Of a DNA stretch of 64,000 nt, positions 56,151 through 64,000 are shown one piece after another. The stretch is taken from contig NZ_CP043538.1 in assembly GCF_000364445.2 (NCBI RefSeq), positions 2,673,612-2,737,611 on the forward strand, written 5' to 3'. The notes under the pieces were generated by a model, which was not told the DNA's origin, searched no databases, and saw only the letters and a program-made list of their open reading frames with translations. Each line of letters begins with the position of its first letter. Position 1 is the stretch's first letter. The DNA is from Methylobacterium mesophilicum SR1.6/6 (lineage in GTDB: Bacteria > Pseudomonadota > Alphaproteobacteria > Rhizobiales > Beijerinckiaceae). The translations under genes and the position numbers were made by a program.

Positions 56151-56169
56151 TATGCTCAGTTTGAGCATT
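56151..56169. promoter_or_regulatory. Operator-like palindrome 1 upstream of nadA
   Basis: TATGCTCAGTTTGAGCATT contains ATGCTCA and TGAGCAT as exact mirror halves around three bases. It begins 13 bases upstream of the nadA ATG. The half-site TATGCTC/GAGCATA recurs at 56210-56228 and resembles, from memory, the operator of NadQ, the NAD-biosynthesis repressor predicted in Rhizobiales. Confidence 0.65.
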
Positions 56170-56209
56170 GTGCCGCCTAACTTATGGGGGCCGAGGACGC
56201 CTGTCTAGA

Positions 56210-56228
56210 TATGCTAGCTGTGAGCATA
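56210..56228. promoter_or_regulatory. Operator-like palindrome 2 upstream of nadA
   Basis: TATGCTAGCTGTGAGCATA, same 19-base layout as palindrome 1, with TATGCT and AGCATA mirror ends. The centres of the two sites are 59 bases apart, and the second lies in the region where the nadA promoter is expected, 72-90 bases before the start. Confidence 0.6.
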
Positions 56229-56276
56229 AATCTTTTGCGGCGCGGTGTTATGCTGCGCCGCCGAAGACCCGTGCGA

Positions 56277-57107
56277 TCAGCAGAAGGTCGCCGGGTCGGG
56301 TCCGATCCGGCCGTCGGGCCGATCGAGGGTTGCGATCCTCTCCATCTCGTCGGCGCCGAGTTCGAAGTCGAACAACGCGATGTTCTCGAGGATGCGTTCC
56401 GGTCGGGCGGTTTTGGGGATCGCCACGCAGCCGATCTGCATCTGCCACCGCAAAACCACCTGCGCGGGCGTCTTCCCGCGGGCCTTCGCGATCGCGAGAA
56501 TAATCGGGTCGTTCAGCTCCTTGCCCTGGCCCAGCGGGCTCCACGACTCGGTCACGATGCCGTGACGGGCATCGTCGGCCCGCGGGGCCTTGCGCTGGAA
56601 ATGCGGGTGCAGCTCGATCTGATTCACGGCCGGTGCGACGCCGGTCTCGCCGACCAACGTGGCAATGTGCTCGGCCGCGAAGTTCGAGACGCCGATCGAC
56701 TTGGCCCGCCCCTCCTCGCGGAGCTGGATCAACGCCTTCCAGGTCTCGACGAACAGGCGCCGCTGCGGGCACGGCCAGTGGATCAGGTAGAGGTCGACAT
56801 ACGGGAGGCCCAGGCGCTGCAGGCTCTCGTCGAAGGCGCGCCGCGCCTCGTCGCGCCCCTGGCGATCGTTCCAGAGCTTCGTGGTGAGGAAGATCTCCTC
56901 CCGCGCGACGCCCGCATCGCGGACGCCGCGGCCGACACCGGCCTCGTTGCCGTAGACGGCGGCGGTATCGATCAGGCGATAGCCGGCCTGGAGCGCCCGA
57001 CCGACGAGGTCAGGCGCCTGGGCATCCGAGAGCTGCCAGCAGCCGTAGCCGATCTGCGGGATGCGGCGTCCGTCATTGAGGGCGAGGGTCGGGACGGTTG
57101 CGGCCAT
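56277..57107 (-). CDS. Aldo/keto reductase (2,5-diketo-gluconate reductase-like)
   Basis: A 276-residue NADPH-dependent reductase with the AKR tetrad D47, Y52, K77 and H110 (LIDTAAVYGNE, LTTKLWND, LYLIHWPCP). GVSNFAAEHIATL and the C-terminal AIPKTARPERILENI bind NADPH. It would reduce small aldehydes or keto-sugars. ATG 57107 with GGAG nine bases upstream; the open frame continues to 58079 antisense to paoA and is not used. Confidence 0.92.
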   Translation of the reverse strand: MAATVPTLALNDGRRIPQIGYGCWQLSDAQAPDLVGRALQAGYRLIDTAAVYGNEAGVGRGVRDAGVAREEIFLTTKLWNDRQGRDEARRAFDESLQRLGLPYVDLYLIHWPCPQRRLFVETWKALIQLREEGRAKSIGVSNFAAEHIATLVGETGVAPAVNQIELHPHFQRKAPRADDARHGIVTESWSPLGQGKELNDPIILAIAKARGKTPAQVVLRWQMQIGCVAIPKTARPERILENIALFDFELGADEMERIATLDRPDGRIGPDPATFC

Positions 57108-57175
57108 GCGGCGAGGCTCCGAGGGCTGGCACAAGACCCATCTATATCGTTGCGCTGTGCCGCGGACGAAAGCGC

Positions 57176-57267
57176 CCGTCTTTGCGAGCGCAGCGAAGCA
57201 ATCCAGCGGCGCCACGTTCTGCGAAGTCGCGCGGCCCTGGGTTGCTTCGCTGCGTTCGCAAAGACGG
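57176..57267. repeat. Near-perfect 26-bp inverted repeat, second copy
   Basis: Arms 57176-57201 and 57242-57267 match the 27341 element, with one change in the right arm (GCGTTCG for GCGCTCG). The spacer also carries the ATCCAGCGGCGCCACG / GCGCGGCCCTGGG type sequence seen in that copy. It sits between the divergent aldo/keto reductase and paoA genes; no gene is visible in the rest of 57108-57404. Confidence 0.8.
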
Positions 57268-57404
57268 CGGGCGACGCCGTGCCTGACCCGGCCGCGCTGA
57301 ACGGGCGCAGTCTGGATCGGATCTAATCCTTGCAGCCGGACGTTGGCGCACCGGATTCCAGGCTGCGCCGCGTCCCATGCGCCGCGCACGAGCGGGATAG
57401 CAGC

Positions 57405-58055
57405 ATGACAGACGCGACACCGAAGACGCCGTTCGCCTTGACGCGGCGCGCCGTGGTGGAGGGTTGCGCCGCGGCCGGCGTGCTCGGCGCCTTCGGGTTC
57501 CGGCCAGCACCCGCGGCGGCGGCACCGGGCGATCCCGCGCCGCAGACAATGCCGGTGCGTCTCACCATCAATGGGCAGCCGCACGATCTCAACCTCGATA
57601 CCCGCACCACGCTCCTCGACGCGCTGCGCGAGCATCTGGCGCTGACGGGCACCAAGAAGGGCTGCGATCACGGGCAGTGCGGCGCCTGCACGGTGCTGGT
57701 CGACGGGAGGCGGATCAATTCCTGCCTGACGCTGGCGGCGATGCACGAGGGCGACCAGGTCACGACGATCGAGGGACTCGCGGACGGCGAGAAGCTCCAC
57801 CCGATGCAGGCCGCCTTCCTGGAGCATGACGGCTTCCAGTGCGGCTACTGCACGCCGGGCCAGATCTGCTCGTCGGTCGGCATGCTGATCGAGGCCAAGG
57901 CCGGCTGGCCGAGCCACGTCACCGAGGATCTGGCCTCGACCCCGACGCTGAGCGACGCCGAGATCCGCGAGCGGATGAGCGGCAACATCTGCCGCTGCAG
58001 CGCCTACCCGAACATCGTCGCGGCGATCCGCGACACCGCCGCCAGCAACCTCTGA
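57405..58055 (+). CDS. paoA: Aldehyde oxidoreductase [2Fe-2S] subunit, PaoA-like
   Basis: A 216-residue iron-sulfur subunit of a periplasmic molybdenum enzyme. A Tat signal ([19 protein letters not shown] at 14-15) precedes a plant-type [2Fe-2S] domain (C87, C92, C95, C107; [10 protein letters not shown]) and a helical second cluster (C146, C149, C196, C198; QCGYCTPGQ and ICRCSA). The Tat signal implies export of the folded heterotrimer. First of three same-strand genes. Confidence 0.9.
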   Translation: MTDATPKTPFALTRRAVVEGCAAAGVLGAFGFRPAPAAAAPGDPAPQTMPVRLTINGQPHDLNLDTRTTLLDALREHLALTGTKKGCDHGQCGACTVLVDGRRINSCLTLAAMHEGDQVTTIEGLADGEKLHPMQAAFLEHDGFQCGYCTPGQICSSVGMLIEAKAGWPSHVTEDLASTPTLSDAEIRERMSGNICRCSAYPNIVAAIRDTAASNL

Positions 58056-58065
58056 GGAGGCGGAC

Positions 58066-59040
58066 ATGAAGGCTTTCACCTACGAGCGTCCCGCCACCGT
58101 GCAGGACGCCGCCAGGCTCGCGGCCGAGCGGGCGAACGCGAAGTTCATCGCCGGCGGCACCAACCTCCTCGACCTGATGAAGCTGCAGATCGAGACCCCG
58201 GCGACACTCGTCGACGTCAACCGGCTGCCGCTGGACAAGGTCGAGGCCACGCAGGATGGCGGCCTGCGCATCGGAGCCCTGGTGCGCAATTCCGACCTCG
58301 CCGCCGACCCACGGGTCCGGAAGGACTACGCCGTTCTGGCGAAGGCCCTGCTCGCCGGCGCCTCGGGGCAGCTGCGCAACAAGGCGACCACCGCCGGCAA
58401 CCTGCTCCAGCGGACCCGCTGTTACTACTTCTACGACACGGCCATGCCCTGCAATAAGCGCGAGCCGGGCTCGGGCTGCTCGGCGATCGGCGGCTTCAAT
58501 CGCATCATGGCGGTGGTCGGCGCGAGCGAGGCGTGCATCGCCACCAACCCCTCCGACATGAACGTCGCCATGCGGGCCCTCGACGCCACCGTCGAGACCA
58601 TGGATCCGGATGGACAGGCGCGCCGCATCCCGATCGCCGACTTCCACCGGCTCCCCGGCGACACGCCGCAGATCGAGACCGACCTGCGCAAGGGCGAGAT
58701 CATCACGGCGGTCACGCTGCCCAAGCCGGTGGCCGGCACGCACATCTACCGCAAGGTCCGCGACCGGGCTTCCTACGCCTTCGCCACCGTGTCGGTGGCC
58801 GCCGTGATCGCGGGCGCCGAGGGCGGCAAGCCTCAGGCAGCCCGCCTCGCCTTCGGCGGGTTGGCACACAAGCCCTGGCGTGTGGCCGAGGCCGAGACCG
58901 CCCTTGTGCAGACCGGTTCTGCCGACGCCGCCGCCGACGCGGTGCTCAACGGCGCCCGCGGCTACGGCAGCAACGACTTCAAGATCCCGCTGACCCGGCG
59001 GACCCTGCGCGCCGTCGTGGCGCAGGCTACCCGCGCGTAA
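58066..59040 (+). CDS. paoB: Aldehyde oxidoreductase FAD-binding subunit, PaoB-like
   Basis: A 324-residue FAD subunit. [14 protein letters not shown] is the FAD loop, and [10 protein letters not shown] with [16 protein letters not shown] supplies four cysteines (C119, C129, C138, C157) that in the E. coli PaoB bind an extra [4Fe-4S] cluster. Ten bases after paoA, with AGGAGG just before its ATG. Electrons would pass from the Mo site through this subunit. Confidence 0.9.
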   Translation: MKAFTYERPATVQDAARLAAERANAKFIAGGTNLLDLMKLQIETPATLVDVNRLPLDKVEATQDGGLRIGALVRNSDLAADPRVRKDYAVLAKALLAGASGQLRNKATTAGNLLQRTRCYYFYDTAMPCNKREPGSGCSAIGGFNRIMAVVGASEACIATNPSDMNVAMRALDATVETMDPDGQARRIPIADFHRLPGDTPQIETDLRKGEIITAVTLPKPVAGTHIYRKVRDRASYAFATVSVAAVIAGAEGGKPQAARLAFGGLAHKPWRVAEAETALVQTGSADAAADAVLNGARGYGSNDFKIPLTRRTLRAVVAQATRA

Positions 59041-59061
59041 GAACGCCGAAGGACCGTCCCC

Positions 59062-61284
59062 ATGGAGATGAACCAGCCGATCGGCCGGACGCCCCTCGAC
59101 GACCGTCCCGACGGCCTCGTCGGCAAGCCTCTCGACCGGGTCGAGGGCAAGCTCAAGGTCACGGGCCACGCGCCCTACGCGTACGAGACGCGCGCGCTCA
59201 AGAACCCCGCCTACGGCTTCATCGTCCCGGCCACGATCGCGGCCGGGACGATCCGGGCGATCGACGCCGAGGCCGCCCGCCGGGCGCCGGGCACGATCCT
59301 GGTCCTGACCCACGAGAACGTGCCCGAGCAGGGTGAGAAGAAGGAGCAGGTCTGGCCGCAGCTCCAGGGCCGGGAGGTGAAGTTCTACGGGCAGCCCGTC
59401 GCCTTCGTGGTGGCCGAGACCTTCGAGCAGGCCCGCGCCGCCGCCATGCTGGTCAAGGTCCAGTACGATGCAGGCAAGCCCAAGGGGCTGCTCAAGGACA
59501 ACGTCGCGGCGGCCTACGAGCCGAAGCCTGTCAACTCGCCCCCGGATTCCAAGCTCGGGGACTTCGACGCCGCGTTCGCGGACGCGCCGGTGAAGCTCGA
59601 CGTCGAGTACGTCACGCCGCCGCAGATCCACGCGCAGATGGAGCCGCACGCCACCATCGCCGCCTGGGAGGGTGATGGACCGGTGCTCTATACGGCCAAC
59701 CAGATGCCGAACCGCGGCCAGAAGTCCCTCGGCTCGGTGCTGAAGCTGGCACCCGAGAAGGTCCGCATCGTCAGCCCCTATATCGGCGGCGGCTTCGGCG
59801 CGAAGCTGCAGGTCCAGCCGGAAGCGACCCTGGCGGTGCTGGCCGCGAAGCTGATCCAGCGTCCCGTGAAGGTGGCGCTGACCCGCCAGCAGGAATTCCA
59901 CGTCGCGACGCACCGCACCGACACGATCCAGCGGATCCGCCTCGGCGCCGACAAGGACGGGCGCCTCTCGGCGATTGCGCACGAATCCTGGTCGGACACC
60001 GCCGAGGGCGACGGGTTTTTCGAGACCTCGGCCAACGTCACCCGGTCGCTCTACGCGGCGCAGAACCGCGTGACGCGCCACCGGCTCGTGAACCTCAACA
60101 TGCCGATCGCCTCGGCGATGCGCGCCCCCGGCGAAGCCGTGGGGCAGCTCGCCTTCGAGTGCGCCATGGACGAGCTCGCCGAGCAGCTGAAGATCGACCC
60201 GATCGAGCTGCGGGTGCGCAACGAGCCGGCCGAGGATCCCGAGAAGAAAGTGCCGTTCTCCACGCGCCAGCTCGTGCCCTGCATGCGCGAGGGTGCGCGC
60301 CTGTTCGGCTGGGACAAGCGGCAGGCGGCGGGCAGCCGCCGTGAGGGCAACTGGCTCGTCGGCATGGGCATGTCGGCGGCCGCGCGCCTCAACCCGCTGA
60401 TGCCGTCCGCCGCGAAGGTCCGCCTCGGGCCGGACGGCGTGCTGGTCGTCCGCATGGCCATGACCGATCCCGGGACCGGCACCTACACCATCCTGACGCA
60501 GATCGCCGGCGAGATGCTGGGGCTGCCGGCGGAGCGGGTGCGGGTCGAGATGGGCGACACCGACTTCCCCTTCGCCTCGGGCTCGGGCGGCTCGTTCGGC
60601 GCCGCCTCGTCGGGCTCGGCGCTCTATGTCGCCTGCGACAATCTCCGGCAGGCGCTGCTCAAGGCCGGCGATCTCAACCCGGACGGCGCCACGTTCCGCG
60701 ACGGCGCGGTCACCTCGGGCAACCGCACGGAGGCGCTGACCGACCTCGCCGGATCGGGGCTGGAGGCCTCGGGCGAGATCAAGCCGGGGGAGATGAAGCA
60801 GAAATTCTCGCAATACTCCTATGGCGCGCACTTCGCCGAGGTCGGCGTCGATGTCGATACCGGCGAGATCCGTCTGCGGCGGATGCTCGGCGTGTTCACC
60901 GGCGGGCGCATCCTCAACGCCAAGACGGCGCGCAGCCAGGCGATCGGCGGCATGACCTTCGGGGTCGGTGCAGCGCTGATGGAGGATGCGGTGATCGATC
61001 CGCGCTACAGCTACTTCGTCAACCACGACATGGCCGAGTACCACGTGCCGGTCCACGCCGACATTCCGAAGATCGACGCGGTGTTCCTGCCGGAACTCGA
61101 CGACAAGGCGAACCCGCTGAAGAGCAAGGGGCTGGGCGAGCTCGGCATCTGCGGCGCCGGGGCCTCGCTGGCCAACGCGATCTACAACGCCACCGGGATC
61201 CGCGTGCGCGAATACCCGCTGACGCTCGACAAGATGCTGAAGGGTTTCGAGGAGCAGGAGGGGCAGGCGCAGCGGCGGACATGA
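59062..61284 (+). CDS. paoC: Aldehyde oxidoreductase molybdopterin subunit, PaoC-like
   Basis: A 740-residue catalytic subunit of the xanthine oxidase family. The active-site base is E693 in GLGELGICGAGAS; cofactor loops include SPYIGGGFGAKL, MRAPGEAVGQLAFE and SGGSFGAASSGSA. The E. coli homologue oxidises aromatic aldehydes with a molybdopterin cytosine dinucleotide cofactor. The cofactor-loading chaperone paoD is not next to it: the following gene is an acyl-CoA ligase. Confidence 0.92.
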   Translation: MEMNQPIGRTPLDDRPDGLVGKPLDRVEGKLKVTGHAPYAYETRALKNPAYGFIVPATIAAGTIRAIDAEAARRAPGTILVLTHENVPEQGEKKEQVWPQLQGREVKFYGQPVAFVVAETFEQARAAAMLVKVQYDAGKPKGLLKDNVAAAYEPKPVNSPPDSKLGDFDAAFADAPVKLDVEYVTPPQIHAQMEPHATIAAWEGDGPVLYTANQMPNRGQKSLGSVLKLAPEKVRIVSPYIGGGFGAKLQVQPEATLAVLAAKLIQRPVKVALTRQQEFHVATHRTDTIQRIRLGADKDGRLSAIAHESWSDTAEGDGFFETSANVTRSLYAAQNRVTRHRLVNLNMPIASAMRAPGEAVGQLAFECAMDELAEQLKIDPIELRVRNEPAEDPEKKVPFSTRQLVPCMREGARLFGWDKRQAAGSRREGNWLVGMGMSAAARLNPLMPSAAKVRLGPDGVLVVRMAMTDPGTGTYTILTQIAGEMLGLPAERVRVEMGDTDFPFASGSGGSFGAASSGSALYVACDNLRQALLKAGDLNPDGATFRDGAVTSGNRTEALTDLAGSGLEASGEIKPGEMKQKFSQYSYGAHFAEVGVDVDTGEIRLRRMLGVFTGGRILNAKTARSQAIGGMTFGVGAALMEDAVIDPRYSYFVNHDMAEYHVPVHADIPKIDAVFLPELDDKANPLKSKGLGELGICGAGASLANAIYNATGIRVREYPLTLDKMLKGFEEQEGQAQRRT

Positions 61285-61458
61285 TGTCCGGAGCCGCTTC
61301 GTGGCGCTCTTCGTGCCGGGTCCGGATCAGGTTCCGCTGACGCGCCACCTGTCCGGGGACGGGGGCAGCTCCATTTGAAGCGCCATGTTTTCCCGCGCGC
61401 GCGAAGCGAAAGCGGAATGCGACCCAGGATCCAGCACGGGACTCGCTGCGAAGCGGCT

Positions 61459-61524
61459 CCCCAAAGCCCCCAGTTGACGCAAGCAAGTTCAGGCAGGACA
61501 CCGGGCTAAAAGCTTGCTTTGGGG
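61459..61524. promoter_or_regulatory. Inverted repeat covering the acyl-CoA ligase ribosome site
   Basis: CCCCAAAGC (61459-61467) is mirrored by GCTTTGGGG (61516-61524), which contains the start of the GGGGGAAG ribosome-binding site of the next gene. AAGCAAG (61481-61487) can instead pair with CTTGCTT (61513-61519), so two exclusive foldings are possible. A TTGACG at 61474-61479 could be a -35 box, in which case the left arm is outside the mRNA and this is an operator instead. Confidence 0.4.
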
Positions 61525-61534
61525 GAAGCGCCCG

Positions 61535-63076
61535 GTGTCCGACAGCCTGCCCAGTGACCGCCATCCGCCGGCCCGCTTCAATGCCGCGCGGTACTGCCTC
61601 GCCGAGAACGCACGGCTTCGTCCCGACAAGACCGCGCTCATCATGGTCGGCGACGACACGGCGGATCGCCTCACCTTCGGCGACGTCGAGCGGGCGGTCC
61701 GGGGGATCGCGGCCGGCCTGCTCGGCCTCGGCCTGAAGCCCGGCGACCGGGTGATGATCCGGATGGGCAACGAGGCCGACTACGTCCTCGTCTATTTCGG
61801 TGCCCTGGCGGCCGGCTTGGTGGCACTGCCCTCCTCGCCGCAACTCACCGAAGGCGAGGCGGCGTTCCTGATGGAGAATTCCGGCGCCGCCGCGGTGGTG
61901 ATCGGCAGCGGCTGCACCGTCTCACCGGAGGCGCTCGGCGGCCGCCTGCTCCTCGATGCCGCCGCCATCGCCGCCTTCAAGGCCGGCCCTCCCCTTCCCG
62001 ACTACGCCGATACCGCCGCCGACGATCCGGCGATGTTGATCTACACCTCCGGCACGACCAGTCGGCCGAAGGGCGTGCTCCACGCCCACCGCGCCGCCTA
62101 CGGCCGCCGGCCGATGCTCGACCATTGGCTCGGGCTCAGCGAATCCGACGTGATGCTGCATGCCGGCACCATGAACTGGACCTACACGCTGGGCGTCGGC
62201 CTGAGCGACCCCTGGTCGGTGGGCGCCACCGCGGTGCTCTACAACGGGCCGCGCGACCCGGCCGTCTGGCCGCAGCTCATTGCCCAGTATGGCGCGACGC
62301 TGTTCGCCGCGGTCCCGACTCTCTACCGGCAGATCCTGAAATACGGCGACTTCGGTGCGCACGACCTGTCGAGCCTGCGCCATGGCTGCACGGCGGGGGA
62401 GCCGCTCCCGGTCGAGCTTCTGGACGCCTGGACGACGGCCACCGGAAAGCCCCTCTACGAGGCGCTCGGGATGAGCGAGATCTCGACCTACATCTCGAGC
62501 GGCCCGACCATTCCGGTCCGCCCCGGCTCGCCCGGCAAGCCGCAGCCCGGGCGCCGGGTGGCGATCCTGCCCGTGGAGGGTGAACCGGTGCCGCTGCCGG
62601 TCGGCGAGCCCGGCCTGCTCGCCGTCCACCGCTCCGAGCCGGCGCTGATGCTCGGCTACTGGAACCGCCCCGAGGAAGAGGCCGAGGTGCTGCGCGGCGA
62701 CTGGTTCGTGGGCGGCGACCTCGCCCGGCTCGATGAGGACGGCTACCTCTGGTTCGAGGGCCGCAACAACGACCTGATGAAGGCGATGGGCTACCGGGTC
62801 TCGCCCAACGAGGTGGAGGTCGTGCTGTCCGCCCATCCCTCCGTGGCGGAGGTGGGCGTCGCCGAATTATCGGTGCGGGCGGACGTGTCGGTGATCTGCG
62901 GCTTCGTGGTGCTCCAGCCCGACGCCGAGCCCGACGCGGAGGCGCTGCTCGCGTGGTGCGCCGAGCGGCTCGCCGCCTACAAGCGCCCCCGGGAGATCCG
63001 CTTCCTGGACGCGCTGCCGCGCACGCCGAACGGCAAGGTGCAGAGGAAGCGGCTCGCCGAGGCGGTGGCGGGGTAG
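61535..63076 (+). CDS. Acyl-CoA ligase (AMP-binding, benzoate-CoA-ligase-like)
   Basis: A 513-residue adenylate-forming enzyme: YTSGTTSRPKG (170-180), the core GCTAGEPLP and ALGMSEISTY, GDLARLDEDGYLWFEGRNND (hinge) and the C-terminal TPNGKVQRKRL with the adenylation Lys. It would activate a carboxylic acid with CoA, and the style fits medium-chain or benzoate-type ligases. GTG 61535 follows GGGGGAAG by seven bases, better than the TTG at 61514. A partner of paoABC in aldehyde-to-acyl-CoA conversion is conceivable but unproven. Confidence 0.88.
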   Translation: MSDSLPSDRHPPARFNAARYCLAENARLRPDKTALIMVGDDTADRLTFGDVERAVRGIAAGLLGLGLKPGDRVMIRMGNEADYVLVYFGALAAGLVALPSSPQLTEGEAAFLMENSGAAAVVIGSGCTVSPEALGGRLLLDAAAIAAFKAGPPLPDYADTAADDPAMLIYTSGTTSRPKGVLHAHRAAYGRRPMLDHWLGLSESDVMLHAGTMNWTYTLGVGLSDPWSVGATAVLYNGPRDPAVWPQLIAQYGATLFAAVPTLYRQILKYGDFGAHDLSSLRHGCTAGEPLPVELLDAWTTATGKPLYEALGMSEISTYISSGPTIPVRPGSPGKPQPGRRVAILPVEGEPVPLPVGEPGLLAVHRSEPALMLGYWNRPEEEAEVLRGDWFVGGDLARLDEDGYLWFEGRNNDLMKAMGYRVSPNEVEVVLSAHPSVAEVGVAELSVRADVSVICGFVVLQPDAEPDAEALLAWCAERLAAYKRPREIRFLDALPRTPNGKVQRKRLAEAVAG

Positions 63077-63088
63077 GTCGCCCCTGCC

Positions 63089-64000
63089 CTACAGCAGCGT
63101 CCCGCGCAGGATCAGCAGCGCCACCGAGAAGTAGATCACGAGCCCGGTCACATCGACCAGGGTCGCCACGAAAGGCGCCGAGGCGGTGGCCGGGTCGAAG
63201 CCGATCCGCTGGAGCAGGAACGGCAGCATCGAGCCCGACAGCGACCCGAACGTCACGATCCCGACGAGCGCCGCGCCCACCGTGGCGGCGACCAGAGGCC
63301 AGTGTTCGCCGTAATCGTAGAGCCCGAGTTTCTGCCACGCGACGATTCGGATCACCGCGATCACCCCGAGGATCGCGCCGAGGACGATACCGGTCGGCAG
63401 TTCCCGCAGCGCCACCCGCCACCAGTCGCGCAGGCGGATCTGGTGCAGCGCCAGCGCCCGGATCAGCAGCGAGGTCGCCTGTGAACCCGAATTGCCGCCC
63501 GAGCTCATGATCAACGGGATGAACAGCGTCAGGACGATCGCCTTCTCCAGCTCCCCCTCGAAGCCCTGCATGGCCGAGGCCGTGAGCATCTCCGACAGGA
63601 ACAGCGCGCAGAGCCAGCCGGCCCGCTTCCGGATCATCGTGAAGAAGCCGATATCCATGTAGGGCTCCGGCAGGGCCTCCATGCCGCCGAAGCGCTGCAC
63701 GTCCTGCGTCTGCTTCTCGATCATCGCGTCGATCATGTCGTCGACGGTGACGATGCCGATGACATGCCCCACGGCGTCGACCACCGGCAGGGCCAGGAGG
63801 TCGTATTTGGAGATCAGCCGGGCCGCCTCCTCGCGGCTCGCCGTCGGCGAGACGGCGAGCGGCCGACGCCCCGGTGCAACGCTGAGCACGTTGTCGCCCG
63901 GATCCCCCGAGATCAGGCGCCGCAGGGGCACCGCCTTGGTGAGCGCGCGGGTGCGCGGGTCGAGTACGAAGATCGCGTAGATCGTCTCGCGGGTCTTCTC
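63089..64000 (-). CDS. mgtE: Magnesium transporter MgtE, C-terminal part (5' end outside window)
   Basis: The visible 303 residues run from inside the CBS pair (EKTRETIYAIFVLDPRTRAL, KYDLLALPVVDAVGHVIGIVTVDDMIDAM) to the five-helix membrane domain (MSSGGNSGSQATSLLIRAL, where NSGSQ lines the Mg2+ pore). The frame is open past base 64000, so the N-terminal domain and start are missing. MgtE is a gated Mg2+ channel controlled by cytosolic Mg2+. Converges with the ligase gene 12 bases away. Confidence 0.92.
   Translation of the reverse strand, partial: EKTRETIYAIFVLDPRTRALTKAVPLRRLISGDPGDNVLSVAPGRRPLAVSPTASREEAARLISKYDLLALPVVDAVGHVIGIVTVDDMIDAMIEKQTQDVQRFGGMEALPEPYMDIGFFTMIRKRAGWLCALFLSEMLTASAMQGFEGELEKAIVLTLFIPLIMSSGGNSGSQATSLLIRALALHQIRLRDWWRVALRELPTGIVLGAILGVIAVIRIVAWQKLGLYDYGEHWPLVAATVGAALVGIVTFGSLSGSMLPFLLQRIGFDPATASAPFVATLVDVTGLVIYFSVALLILRGTLL

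Noticed and set aside
57919..61056. 1045-residue minus-strand open frame opposite paoBC
   Set aside because: Shadow of the paoB/paoC genes: it is Arg/Gly/His-rich with no domain, whereas the plus strand carries complete conserved motifs.
1..64000. CRISPR arrays, rRNA, tRNA, prophage or insertion sequences
   Set aside because: No regularly spaced direct repeats, no T-loop-like tRNA signature in the gaps, no rRNA stretches and no transposase, integrase or phage structural gene were seen.

Overview
The window is GC-rich and densely coded and reads as chromosomal core sequence of an alphaproteobacterium of the order Hyphomicrobiales (Rhizobiales), most likely Methylobacterium or a close relative. 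That placement is an inference from protein style, from the alphaproteobacterial SOS box type (GTTC-N7-GTTC), from two NadQ-like operators in front of nadABC, from the ccmC-ccmD-ccmG / yciB / ftsY / mtaB / dapF neighbourhood, and from palindromic interspersed repeats of the kind common in these genomes. I see no rRNA, tRNA, CRISPR array, transposase or complete prophage.

Layout. 0-12 kb: a polysaccharide-type flippase, a class V aminotransferase, the frameshifted tail of a moeA gene, ispE, a CLC chloride channel with a coupled unknown protein, a MarR regulator, a PCMT-like methyltransferase, a polyprenyl diphosphate synthase (ispB-like) divergent from a DUF2007 gene and a TrmN6-like methyltransferase, then a two-gene unit (10.2-11.2 kb) behind a perfect SOS box. 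12.1-13.2 kb is a 1-kb stretch with no recognisable gene. 13.2-20.8 kb: cytochrome c maturation (ccmC, ccmD, ccmG), yciB, ftsY, a pseudouridine synthase, mtaB-dapF and a secreted GyrI-like protein. 21-33 kb: an S9 oligopeptidase, a 1160-residue AsmA-like protein, a di-heme cytochrome with an SDR, a LysR-SDR divergent pair and a ghrA-like reductase. 34-46 kb: two MFS transporters, a phd/vapC-type toxin-antitoxin pair, glk and otsB, DUF427, a class C type serine hydrolase, DUF2147, a GNAT acetyltransferase, a small secreted glycine-rich protein, a LuxR-type regulator and a DHH phosphoesterase. 46-64 kb: lptC-lptA-lptB, htpG, kup, nadA-nadB-nadC, an aldo/keto reductase, a three-subunit molybdenum aldehyde oxidoreductase (paoABC-like), an acyl-CoA ligase and the 3' part of mgtE.

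How the genes work together. The ccm cluster supplies c-type cytochromes such as the di-heme protein at 28-30 kb. lptCAB exports lipopolysaccharide. nadABC makes NAD from aspartate and is translationally coupled through two 4-base overlaps. ispE and the polyprenyl synthase belong to isoprenoid/quinone synthesis. paoABC needs a molybdopterin cofactor, yet the only cofactor-synthesis sequence in this window is a broken moeA tail.

The strongest leads for something undescribed are: (1) the SOS-box-controlled, phage-like gene pair at 10.2-11.3 kb; (2) the paired palindromes ahead of nadABC; (3) the moeA remnant; (4) inverted repeats in the promoter or leader regions of the MarR, LuxR, DUF2147 and acyl-CoA ligase genes. 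Most of the window is ordinary housekeeping sequence. All family calls come from reading the proteins, without database searches.
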